A stretch of DNA of 36,295 nt from Planctomycetaceae bacterium (GTDB taxonomy: Bacteria > Planctomycetota > Planctomycetia > Pirellulales > Pirellulaceae), in assembly GCA_016795075.1 (NCBI GenBank), contig JAEUIP010000011.1, forward strand, positions 1-36,295, given 5' to 3'. The notes under the pieces are model-generated. The model did no database searches and was not told the DNA's origin. It saw nothing but the letters and a program-made list of their open reading frames with translations. The first letter of the stretch is position 1; every line of letters begins with the position of its first letter. A program made the translations under genes and the position numbers. Positions 17,755 to 25,916 of this stretch are shown one piece after another.

Positions 17755-19756
17755 ACAACCGGAAATGCAGACCGTATCCGTTTGGCAAAGGATGCTTCAA
17801 CGGATGATTCATCGTCATGTAGCCGTTCGCGTGTCGGGTCATCGATGGCTGGCTGCAGTATGGATCACTTGCGTCGTCCTGCAGGCCGCTTCCGTTTATG
17901 GACAATCGGGTGACATGCGCGAATGGAGCGATGCAACCGGGAAGTTCAAGGTCACTGCTTCGCTGATTGAGGTCAAAGATGGCACGGCGTTTCTCAAGGC
18001 GAAGGACGGCAAAACACTCAAGATCCCGGTCGCCAAGTTGAGTGCTGCCGACCAAAGTTTTCTAGCGGAGGGCGACAATCCGTTTATGGAAGCGGGCAAT
18101 GACTTTGGCGCTTCGTCCAACTCCTCCAACGAAACGGGTGGCAATGGCGGCAACGGTAGCCAAGGCGGTTGGAACTCGGAGCCAGTGGTTGACTGGGACG
18201 AAGTCGAACCGCTCGACCGGACGACGGAGAGCGAGTGGAATCTCACCTTGCCACAGAAGAACGAGCTTGGTTTTACTCCAAAACCAGCAACGCTCAATAA
18301 ATTGAATCGAGCCTTCGAAGATATTCGAAAACTGATTGTTGATCCAATTTCACAGCGCGCGGTCGCGGGATACACATCCAGTTTTTCGCATGACCAACCA
18401 GAAAGTCGCTTGGCAATTTCCGATATTGTTTCCGGGAAAACCATCCATACGTCGCCCGTGGTTGCCGACATGTGCCCGATTGCCGTGCTCAATGATGGGA
18501 TCACGATCGTGATGTACGGCACGAGTGATGGCCGTGGCAGTTTCGAAACTCGTGACCAACTTCAGCTGTGGCGTTTGGATGGCAAGAAGATCATCCGTAC
18601 CAAATCGTGGATCCCCTTCCCGAACGAGAGCGAGAGTTTTGGTCGGAAAGAAAACGGAATCATGGCGGCGGTGATTGCTGCCCCGAACAATCGCTTGGTA
18701 CTGCTCTCCAACCATGGTCGATTGGTTTGCGTCGATGCACTGACGCTTCAACCCTATTGGCAAACCAAGTTGGGCGGGGAATATGCCGTCTGCGCGTCGG
18801 CCGATCGCAGCCTACTGGGTGTCGCCGATGGCCATACCATCATGATTGTTGATCCACAAACGGGGACGGTCAAAGCCAGTACGATGCTGGACGACAAACC
18901 TCATGTCGCTTGGCCGCGCGTGCGTTGGAGTCCCAGTGGGACCAAGTTGCTCTATTCGTTCATGAAGGATTTGCGAGTGCTCGATTTGACGACGGGCCAA
19001 TGGGTACAGAAATGCACCTTTCCCGCGGAGCATGTATTGGCGCCAAACGAGATCGACTATCCCCATGACGACTATGCCTTGGTCGAGAATCGCGTGTTGA
19101 TCCACATTCCCAGCCAGATCAAAGTTTGTGAGTATCAAGATGCGAAGCAGATCCTCACGGTGGGGGGCACTTCATTTATCTCGCTCCATGAGAATGAACG
19201 AGGGTTGATTGTGCCGGCGAAGATTCCGCATCCCGGCGCGGAAGCGATGCTGACAAAAGCCGTTGACGACCCGAACGTGTTTTTGATTCGTCCAGGTGTC
19301 GAGGTTGCGATTAATGCTCAAGGGTGTGGGCAATGGGCCCAAGCGGCCGCGGAGTCGCTGAAGAAAGCCGCCACGGAATCCGGGTACAAGGTTGTTGACC
19401 GATCTCCGATTACGATCGTGGGCTCGATTACGGGACCGACACAAGAAGCCGTCTCGTACATCGCGGCGGGGTCTTATGTCGCTAACGTTTACAATTCAAG
19501 TATTCGATTGGTCCACGACGGAAAAGATGTTTGGACGACAGGCGGAACCAATATCCCCGGTGTGATTCAAACTTCGCAAGGCCAATCGATTAAAGACAAG
19601 CTAGATGAGCTTGGCAAGTCGCCGAATCTGTGGGTCTTCGAGCACACCGTGTTTCCCAAGATCTTGCAAAAACCATCCGCGGGCCAAGGTCCGGTTGGTA
19701 GTGGCGCCTTGATGACATCCAAATTCACGCTCAATGGTTTGGTCGATTCGAAGTAA
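17747..19756 (+). CDS. Exported SHD1-domain protein with WD40-like region
   Basis: 669-residue protein. Signal sequence about 33-52 (WLAAVWITCVVLQAASVYGQ). An SHD1 domain follows (about 57-110): REWSDATGKFKVTASLIEVK, then DGTAFLKAKDGKTLKIPVAKLS and ADQSFL, ending EGDNPF. A Gly/Asn-rich linker (115-145) leads to a propeller-like region with ALTLQPYWQTKLGGEYAVCASADRSLLGVADG and VRWSPSGTKLLYS motifs. The C-terminal third matches nothing I know. The ATG at 17747 is chosen because AGGAG lies 8 nt upstream; it overlaps the kinase stop, so translation is probably coupled. ATG 17729 and ATG 17741 are in frame. Known SHD1 domains in yeast Sla1 bind NPF peptides; the bacterial role is not established. 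Confidence 0.82.
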   Translation: MIEQPEMQTVSVWQRMLQRMIHRHVAVRVSGHRWLAAVWITCVVLQAASVYGQSGDMREWSDATGKFKVTASLIEVKDGTAFLKAKDGKTLKIPVAKLSAADQSFLAEGDNPFMEAGNDFGASSNSSNETGGNGGNGSQGGWNSEPVVDWDEVEPLDRTTESEWNLTLPQKNELGFTPKPATLNKLNRAFEDIRKLIVDPISQRAVAGYTSSFSHDQPESRLAISDIVSGKTIHTSPVVADMCPIAVLNDGITIVMYGTSDGRGSFETRDQLQLWRLDGKKIIRTKSWIPFPNESESFGRKENGIMAAVIAAPNNRLVLLSNHGRLVCVDALTLQPYWQTKLGGEYAVCASADRSLLGVADGHTIMIVDPQTGTVKASTMLDDKPHVAWPRVRWSPSGTKLLYSFMKDLRVLDLTTGQWVQKCTFPAEHVLAPNEIDYPHDDYALVENRVLIHIPSQIKVCEYQDAKQILTVGGTSFISLHENERGLIVPAKIPHPGAEAMLTKAVDDPNVFLIRPGVEVAINAQGCGQWAQAAAESLKKAATESGYKVVDRSPITIVGSITGPTQEAVSYIAAGSYVANVYNSSIRLVHDGKDVWTTGGTNIPGVIQTSQGQSIKDKLDELGKSPNLWVFEHTVFPKILQKPSAGQGPVGSGALMTSKFTLNGLVDSK

Positions 19757-19830
19757 CGATCGTCACACAACTTCGATTGTTACGAACAAACCCCTGGGGC
19801 TTCCTCCCCGCCTCCATGTGGCACGAGGTT

Positions 19831-21213
19831 TCAGTTGGGTAGCTTCAGATAAACGACTTCTTCGTCGTTGCGGACGATGATGCCGTTGCTGGTCAGGGCC
19901 GGATGCGACCAACAGACACCGCCACGTTGGTTCAATTGGGGAGTGGTTGGCTTCAGGACCGAAGTTCGCCACTGCTCTTGAAAGCCCTGCGGAGTCAAGT
20001 TGCCTCGAAGTAACTCACCCCGTTCGTTAAACAGCAGGACTTGGGAGCTGTCGGCCGTTGGAAATTGGACGATATGGACCGTCGCCCACCGGGCCTTCGG
20101 AACGATGGAAAGGTCTTCCCAAACCCTGTCCCCATTTTTTGCGTCCAAACAACGGAACTCGCCGTAGCTATCCGGACCATACAAGTGATCACCGATCCAT
20201 ACCGGTGTCGAAATGATGGACTGCAAGGCGTCCGTTTGGCGTTCGTTTTCACCGACCCGAGCCCATACCAACTCGACTTCGAGAGCATCGTCGCGGAGAC
20301 GCAGCATCAACGAACCATCGTAGAACGACGTCACAAATACTTGGCCATTACGATAGACGGGCGACGCGACTCCAATCGGCATATTCCGAGGTGGAAACGG
20401 ATGACGCCACGCGACTTCGCCGTTACTAGGGTTGATCCCCGCGACACTATCTCCGGTCCAAGCGACCAACACATCGCGGCCCGCTTGTTGGACGATAATC
20501 GGCGACGAGTATTGCGCGCGATCATCCAAGCATTTCCAATTTTCGGTGCCGGTCTGTTTATCAAAAGCAACTAGTCCTGCTCCATTGCCAGCTCCGATTT
20601 GCACGATCACGTGGTTCTGGTAGATCAACGGGCTGGCGGCAATTCCCCAAATGGGCATCCGGTCATTGGCCGAGATGCCGTACTCCTCGTTGAGATCCTT
20701 CTTCCAAAGAACCTTTCCCTCGTTATCGAAACAATGCAGATGTCCCATCGAGCCTAAAGCGAAGGCGCGATTGCCGTCAATCGTAACTCCCGCGCGTGGC
20801 CCCGCATCATAGCCAACGCCGGCGTAGACGCACGGATAACGATGTTCCCACACGAGCATTCCAGTTTTTTCATCCAAGCAAACGACTCGCTCTTCTTGCT
20901 CCGGGCGACGAATCCGGTCCATGACAAACACCCGGCCGTTGGCCACGGTTGGTCCCGTATAGCCTGAGCCGATCGGAGCTCGCCACAAAACTTCCAAGCC
21001 CGTTTCTGGCGGGGGCGTGGTCGAAACATTCCCACCCCAAACGCCGTCCCGATTTGGTCCGCGCCATTGCGACCAGTCGTTGTCTTCCTGTGTTGGTGCG
21101 CTGGCGAAGTTCCAGCCAGCATCGACCAAGCAACACAGACTCCAACCGAACATCGCACAAAAAAAGCCAATCGTACGCGACGTCGATTGTCCGCGGAGTA
21201 AGTTTCCGGACAT
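19831..21213 (-). CDS. Secreted PQQ-like beta-propeller protein
   Basis: 460-residue protein. An N-terminal hydrophobic segment (TIGFFCAMFGWSLCCLVDAGW) is followed by DWSQWRGPNRDGVWG, the motif common in planctomycete propellers of this type. Blade repeats of the form LDxxTGMLVWEHRY, DKQTGTENWKC, NPSNGEVAWRHPF and LDAKNGDRVWEDL fill the rest, ending with a last blade (SNGIIVRNDEEVVYLKLPN). ATG 21213 has AGGA 6 nt upstream and starts right before the signal sequence; the frame extends upstream to 21516 without conserved features. Divergent from another propeller gene and convergent with the SHD1 gene. Substrate or partner unknown. Confidence 0.85.
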   Translation of the reverse strand: MSGNLLRGQSTSRTIGFFCAMFGWSLCCLVDAGWNFASAPTQEDNDWSQWRGPNRDGVWGGNVSTTPPPETGLEVLWRAPIGSGYTGPTVANGRVFVMDRIRRPEQEERVVCLDEKTGMLVWEHRYPCVYAGVGYDAGPRAGVTIDGNRAFALGSMGHLHCFDNEGKVLWKKDLNEEYGISANDRMPIWGIAASPLIYQNHVIVQIGAGNGAGLVAFDKQTGTENWKCLDDRAQYSSPIIVQQAGRDVLVAWTGDSVAGINPSNGEVAWRHPFPPRNMPIGVASPVYRNGQVFVTSFYDGSLMLRLRDDALEVELVWARVGENERQTDALQSIISTPVWIGDHLYGPDSYGEFRCLDAKNGDRVWEDLSIVPKARWATVHIVQFPTADSSQVLLFNERGELLRGNLTPQGFQEQWRTSVLKPTTPQLNQRGGVCWSHPALTSNGIIVRNDEEVVYLKLPN

Positions 21214-21501
21214 AGAAAATCCTATTGCAAGGAGAAATCGGGTGAAGGAGTCGCCCGCAACACGGTAAACGCTCCGCTCGACCGCATCATACCAACAATC
21301 ACGCCATACGTCATGGATGCGGCGCCCAGCCCCGCCAAGTTTCCAGAAGCGATGGACGGGAGACGATGGCAACACCCCCATCCTTCCAACGCAAATCCGT
21401 TTCAAAATTGAGTGAGCGCCCATGGGTTGGACACCTCGCGGATTTTCGGAGGCCGCACTGGGCTTGAAGCACAGAAGCCAAACAATCGACGAGGAACTTC
21501 G

Positions 21502-23406
21502 ATGGTTGTCAATCAAATTCGACTAAGTTTGTTAATGTGGTTGCTCCTTGGGCTTGGTGGCCGAACATGTCTAGGACAATGGCCCCAATTTGGCGGCCCG
21601 ACCAAGAACTTTCTCACAGAGTCGTCCGAAGAATCCAGTCGCTATCCCGCCGGCGAATGGTCACTCGAGTTGGGAATGGGAGATGCCGCGCCTGTCATTG
21701 CCGGTAACCGAATCTTCGTTACCGAATCGGCCTTTACAGATAACGGACAAGAGGCGATGCGATTTCGGTGTTTGAATCCCCTCAATGGTGCCACGTTGTG
21801 GCAGACCCTCGCCAACGAATCCAGTTCTCCTGAGCAAGACGTTAGTCAAGCGTTTCCTGTTCGGCCCATGGCGAGTCCCGTTGCTATTGCGGACCGATTG
21901 ATTGCCGTTAGCTTTGGTGGATGGGTCACTTGCGTTTCACAGGGATCGGGCGAAATCGTATGGCAACACGATCTGGTTTCGGAATTCGCAGCTACTCGAT
22001 TGCAGTACGGCTGGTCCAGTAGTCCGTGGTCTGACGGAAAAGTAGTCGTTGTGGCTTGCGGCGGTCCTCAAGCGATGGTTGTCGCTTTCGATTTGGACTC
22101 TGGCAACCTCGCGTGGAAATCTGCGCCGGGCGAGGCCGCCTACGGCTCATTTACCGAACTGTTGTTTGCCGGAGAAGGCAGGCACTTGTGTTATATGGGT
22201 CGTGATGAAATTGTCGGTATCGATCCCACCAACGGTGATCTCCTCTGGACGTTTCCATTGACCAATCCAGGCCTGACAAACACCGTCACTCCGATCGCGC
22301 TCCCAAACGGTGAATTGTTGGTGGCTGGACAAGGTTGCGATTCTTGTCGTCGACTGCGAGTCGTCAAAGTAAAAGACCGATGGAACGTGGAAGAAGTCTG
22401 GAGGTCGCGACATTTCCCTTTCTATTGCAATTGGCTGCGTGTCCCCTCCACCAACCAGTACGTGGCATTCGGCTCCAAAGTATTGGGCGGCGTTGATTTG
22501 GAAAATGGCAAGTTGCAGTGGCGGGAGCGAGGTTGGACCGATGCCAACTTTTGTTTCACCAACGATACGTTGGTAGGAATCCGTGGCGACGGAGTTCTAG
22601 CGGTTGCGAAACCGACGGTCGACAGTCTGGAATTGCAGGCGGGAGCGCGCGTGGTGAAAGATCGCGTGTGGGCCCCGCCCGTGGTCGTCGGGGAGACAGT
22701 CCTGATTCGCGGGAGAAGTACGTTAACTTCGGTCGACCTGCGTGGTTTGCCTAAGATCGGCGAGATGCCCGCTGGAACAGAGATCGATTCCATGACCGCC
22801 ATGTACGGGCAACAGAACGAGCAAGTGGCGCGTTTATTGAAATTGGCCCAGCAGGACCCCGGTTCGTTAAGTTTCGACGACTACCTGGGAGTTGCCCAAG
22901 ATCGCTCGAACCGGTTTGAAGACTCCGAGTATCAATCGTTATTGAATGCCTTGAAAGACAAAGACGTTGACTACTTGTCCCTGCGGATCGCGAAAAATTG
23001 GGTCGAACGATTTCCGGACTCGATCGTCGCCTTTGAGCGAATGATTGAACTATTGCGGGCGAATGATCCTGCGGTTGCGGACACTCTGGCTAATGCAAGA
23101 ATGGTCCAAGTGGAATTTGATATTGTGGTTCCCGATTCAACACCGAAGGACGCCGCGATTTTTCTGGCGGGTAATACGGCCTCGCTGGGCCAATGGAAGC
23201 CAGACGGCCTTCTGTTATCGCGCGCGGACGATGGGCATTACCGGGCTTCACAAAAAGTTCCTCGCGGGATCGTCGAATTCAAACTCACGCGTGGCAGTTG
23301 GGACTCGATCGAAGTCGGGATAGATGGTCGAAATATTTCGAATCGCCGTCAGCGCGTCTCACAGCCGATGATGATTCGAGCGCAAGTTCAAGCATGGAAA
23401 TCTTAA
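21502..23406 (+). CDS. Secreted PQQ-like propeller with starch-binding-type C-terminal domain
   Basis: 634-residue exported protein. Signal peptide (LSLLMWLLLGLGGRTCLGQ), then WPQFGGPTKNF, a variant of the propeller entry motif, and blades such as VSQGSGEIVWQHDL, FDLDSGNLAWKSAP, IDPTNGDLLWTF and VDLENGKLQWRERG. A helical section (about 430-530) links to a C-terminal beta-sandwich of roughly 95 residues (VEFDIVVPDSTPKDAAIFLAG, SLGQWKPDG, GIVEFKLTRGSWDSIEVG, GRNISNRRQRV). That pattern is typical of CBM20/CBM48-like glucan-binding domains. Start at 21502: GAGGAA lies 5 nt upstream; an in-frame GTG at 21412 would add 30 residues without a signal. The stop overlaps that of the LuxR-type gene within TTAA. 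Confidence 0.82.
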   Translation: MVVNQIRLSLLMWLLLGLGGRTCLGQWPQFGGPTKNFLTESSEESSRYPAGEWSLELGMGDAAPVIAGNRIFVTESAFTDNGQEAMRFRCLNPLNGATLWQTLANESSSPEQDVSQAFPVRPMASPVAIADRLIAVSFGGWVTCVSQGSGEIVWQHDLVSEFAATRLQYGWSSSPWSDGKVVVVACGGPQAMVVAFDLDSGNLAWKSAPGEAAYGSFTELLFAGEGRHLCYMGRDEIVGIDPTNGDLLWTFPLTNPGLTNTVTPIALPNGELLVAGQGCDSCRRLRVVKVKDRWNVEEVWRSRHFPFYCNWLRVPSTNQYVAFGSKVLGGVDLENGKLQWRERGWTDANFCFTNDTLVGIRGDGVLAVAKPTVDSLELQAGARVVKDRVWAPPVVVGETVLIRGRSTLTSVDLRGLPKIGEMPAGTEIDSMTAMYGQQNEQVARLLKLAQQDPGSLSFDDYLGVAQDRSNRFEDSEYQSLLNALKDKDVDYLSLRIAKNWVERFPDSIVAFERMIELLRANDPAVADTLANARMVQVEFDIVVPDSTPKDAAIFLAGNTASLGQWKPDGLLLSRADDGHYRASQKVPRGIVEFKLTRGSWDSIEVGIDGRNISNRRQRVSQPMMIRAQVQAWKS

Positions 23407-23966
23407 ATCGAATCGCCGGGCATCATCTCCGCCGCTTCATGAAAAAAACGACCGGCAAATGAAACCACTTCATTGGGAGAATCCAGCCCAAGTTTTGTTT
23501 TCACATTTCGCATATGAGAATGGATTGTGTTGATACTGACGTCCAATTCGGTCGCGATTTCTTTCAAGGCTTTGCCCTTCGCCAACCAAACCAATAACTC
23601 ACGTTCGCGGAGACTTAAGGTTTCGATCTCTTTGGGAATCAATAGATTAAAAGTGCAGACCGCGAGGTCTGGATTGCCGATCGACCACATCCAAATTCGG
23701 TAACGCAATCCGTTCAGAGATGAGATCTCCAAGACGTTGCGTTCATGCAAGGTTGCGGTCCGAGCAAAGGCCGACCGAAAACGTTCGGCATCGTCAGCGA
23801 TCATATTGGACCAACCCAAATCACCAACTTGAGTCTTGATCGTGTGATTGCTTAACCATTTGACGAATCCGTTCCAATCACAAATGGCCACAAAGGCATC
23901 GCCTGGTTTGAGGTTTCCCGCCACGGTCGGTGATTTCGATTGTTCCTTTTTGTGATGGTTATTCAT
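23403..23966 (-). CDS. LuxR-type transcriptional regulator
   Basis: 187-residue putative DNA-binding regulator. The C-terminal LuxR/GerE helix-turn-helix spans about 116-175: LSLRERELLVWLAKGKALKE, IATELDVSINTIHSHMRNVK and TKLGLDSPNEVV. The N-terminal about 20-110 has a PAS-like look (FVAICDWNGFVKWLS, LEISSLNGLRYRIWMWSIGN), so a small ligand or partner input is possible. There is no phosphorylatable receiver domain and no adjacent histidine kinase. Start ATG 23966 has GAGGA 8 nt upstream. The gene diverges from spoVG across 108 nt, so control of spoVG is a reasonable guess. Confidence 0.85.
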   Translation of the reverse strand: MNNHHKKEQSKSPTVAGNLKPGDAFVAICDWNGFVKWLSNHTIKTQVGDLGWSNMIADDAERFRSAFARTATLHERNVLEISSLNGLRYRIWMWSIGNPDLAVCTFNLLIPKEIETLSLRERELLVWLAKGKALKEIATELDVSINTIHSHMRNVKTKLGLDSPNEVVSFAGRFFHEAAEMMPGDSI

Positions 23967-24074
23967 TCGTACGGTCCTCTATGATTCTGGCAAGCCGAAT
24001 CGCGTAAGGTTTGGCTCGAAGCTCGCGAAACAGCTGAATTCCGCTCCCTTTCCAATCGTCCGACTTGATTCACC

Positions 24075-24464
24075 ATGAAGATAACCAAGATTCGCCTCAC
24101 GATGTTGCCCCAAGGTTCCGAGCCGGTCTGTGCCTATTGTACTGTGTCCTTCGACGATCAATTGGCCGTACATGATTTGCGAATCATTCGCAACGAAAGT
24201 CGACTGTTTGTCGCAATGCCAAATCGCAAAAGGACCAGGCCGTGCCAAAAATGCCAAACTTCCAACGCCGTTCTATCTCGATTTTGTTCCCACTGCGGTG
24301 TGGCCTTGCCAAGAACGCCACAGGACCCGTCCGGTAGTTCTCGCCCCCATGTCGATATTGCCCATCCGTTAACTGCGGAGTTCCGTTCGGAAATCGAACG
24401 GGAAATTCTGGAGTGTTACCAGAAGACAATCCATTCCGATCAAGGTCAACATGCCGCCAATTAA
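24075..24464 (+). CDS. spoVG: SpoVG family protein with inserted zinc ribbon
   Basis: 129-residue SpoVG homologue. SpoVG proteins bind nucleic acid and regulate sporulation, virulence or cell division genes in Firmicutes and spirochaetes. The N-terminal half MKITKIRLTMLP, then AVHDLRIIRNESRLFVAMPN, and the C-terminal HVDIAHPLTAEFRSEIERE are clear family blocks. Between the MPxK-type strand and DIAHP, where the usual proteins have about ten residues, lies a four-Cys ribbon: PCQKC and FCSHCGVALP (Cys57, 60, 71, 74). The protein is thus about 30 residues longer than usual. The start has no evident Shine-Dalgarno. Its stop is 25 nt from that of the apbE-nqrM gene on the other strand. Confidence 0.9.
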   Translation: MKITKIRLTMLPQGSEPVCAYCTVSFDDQLAVHDLRIIRNESRLFVAMPNRKRTRPCQKCQTSNAVLSRFCSHCGVALPRTPQDPSGSSRPHVDIAHPLTAEFRSEIEREILECYQKTIHSDQGQHAAN

Positions 24465-24489
24465 AGCCGGCGCGGGAGTGCAGATCCGC

Positions 24490-25884
24490 TCAATGTTTAT
24501 GTTCAGAGGCTTCGCGGGCTTCTCGGGCTGCTTTGGCACCACGTCCCAATTCGCGACATTCCTGACTGGGGTTCGCACAAAGTTCGCAGGGTGAACGGCT
24601 ACCACTATTCGGCATGTTTGCCAAACCACCACACGAACCGGCAATGGGCTTCCGCTTGAACATTACCCCCACGCTCATTCCCGCCAAAGCCAAACCAAAG
24701 GCCAGAACCGTTGCGCCAACCATGACGATCCAATTCGGACCCGCAGTGCGATTTTCGACGACGGGAGTCGGATACCGATCATTACGAACCGAGTGAAATT
24801 CTCCCGATTCGTTGCGTGTGACAATGTGTAGCCCTAAGCGATGTTCATTGGCCAATTGCTGCATCTTTTCGGGCCCCAAGACCATGGCCGCCGTCGCCCA
24901 GGCATCCGCGACGCTGCAATCCGCCGTGGCAATGCTGGCGAGCGCCACATGCCCGTCCGTCGGGTAACCGGATCGTGGGTCGATCGTATGTGAATAGCGC
25001 CGATCGTTGACGATTCGAAATTGGCGATAATCACCACTGGTCGCAATCGACATGTTTTCGAGTGGGACTTTGAGATCAATGGCTCGTTCCAACTCCAGCG
25101 GTTTCTCAACTCCGCAAAGCCACTTTCGTCCCGCAGGATGCTGCCCAGCCGCTCGGACTTCTTCGCCAACCTCGACAAAATAGCTTTCATAACCGAGTCG
25201 TTCGGCGACGCGAGCGACCTCATCGACGGCGTAGCCTTTGGCAATCGCTGAAAGATCCAGTTCAAGATTCGGCACCTGTTTCCGCAAGGCTGGAGGCTCC
25301 AAGCGGACCTGCAACTTGGTATGGCCGACTCGGGTCAGTAGCTCTTGAATTTCAGCGGCGTTCGGAATCTTGGCGTCGTCTTCGCCTTCTGGATTGGCGG
25401 CTCCAAATTTCCAAGCCGCGACCAACGGCCCTACAGTGATGTCGAAGGCCCCTTCACTTTGTTCACTGATTCGGAGGGCCAAATCGACCACTTGAGCGGT
25501 CTCCAAATCGACCGCAATCCAATCTGTCGAAAGATCGCGATTGAATCGCGTGATGTCCGAGTCGTTGGTGTACGTCGACATTTTGCGATTGATGTCGTCG
25601 AGACGTTGTTGCACTTCCAGCAGCAGTGTTTGGCGGTCGGTGTCCGAAAGCGATTTCCCAACGGTGACCTGAAAGCGAATCGGTCCAAAACACTGGCCTT
25701 CGACCTTGGTCACCGAGGCTTCATCCGCAACCGCAGATGAGGTCGTACTCAGCGAGAAAGCCAGGCATAGGGCGCTAACGGCAACCAGCCAAAAAAAACG
25801 CCCGTTCGGCTGTCGTCGACAGGCAAACGGGCGCCAGGGGCTGGATTCAAACAAGGGCTGAGCAACTACAGTGGCGGCCAACAT
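24490..25884 (-). CDS. apbE: ApbE FAD:protein FMN transferase fused to NqrM
   Basis: 464-residue bifunctional maturation factor. Signal anchor about 29-50. The ApbE domain (about 60-370) attaches FMN to Thr/Ser of target proteins; it shows AFDITVGPLV (146-155), LDLSAIAKGYAVD (209-221), VEVGEEVRAAG (237-247), ATSGDYRQF (281-289), HTIDPRSGYP (299-308) and ADAWATAAMVLG (326-337). A membrane helix (385-409) then leads into an NqrM-like segment, GVMFKRKPIAGSCGGL, with Cys418, Cys433, Cys436 and Cys443. NqrM supplies iron for Na+-NQR assembly and is normally a separate small protein. The gene follows nqrF by 32 nt and ends the operon. The NqrB and NqrC targets here carry the SGAT attachment motif. 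Confidence 0.92.
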   Translation of the reverse strand: MLAATVVAQPLFESSPWRPFACRRQPNGRFFWLVAVSALCLAFSLSTTSSAVADEASVTKVEGQCFGPIRFQVTVGKSLSDTDRQTLLLEVQQRLDDINRKMSTYTNDSDITRFNRDLSTDWIAVDLETAQVVDLALRISEQSEGAFDITVGPLVAAWKFGAANPEGEDDAKIPNAAEIQELLTRVGHTKLQVRLEPPALRKQVPNLELDLSAIAKGYAVDEVARVAERLGYESYFVEVGEEVRAAGQHPAGRKWLCGVEKPLELERAIDLKVPLENMSIATSGDYRQFRIVNDRRYSHTIDPRSGYPTDGHVALASIATADCSVADAWATAAMVLGPEKMQQLANEHRLGLHIVTRNESGEFHSVRNDRYPTPVVENRTAGPNWIVMVGATVLAFGLALAGMSVGVMFKRKPIAGSCGGLANMPNSGSRSPCELCANPSQECRELGRGAKAAREAREASEHKH

Positions 25885-25916
25885 AGGAACACTTTTTTCC
25901 AGTTGATTGGAACCGC

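Noticed and set aside
19785..19800. CCCCTGGGG as a terminator between the convergent SHD1 and propeller genes
   Set aside because: Only a four-base stem with practically no loop; too weak to call.
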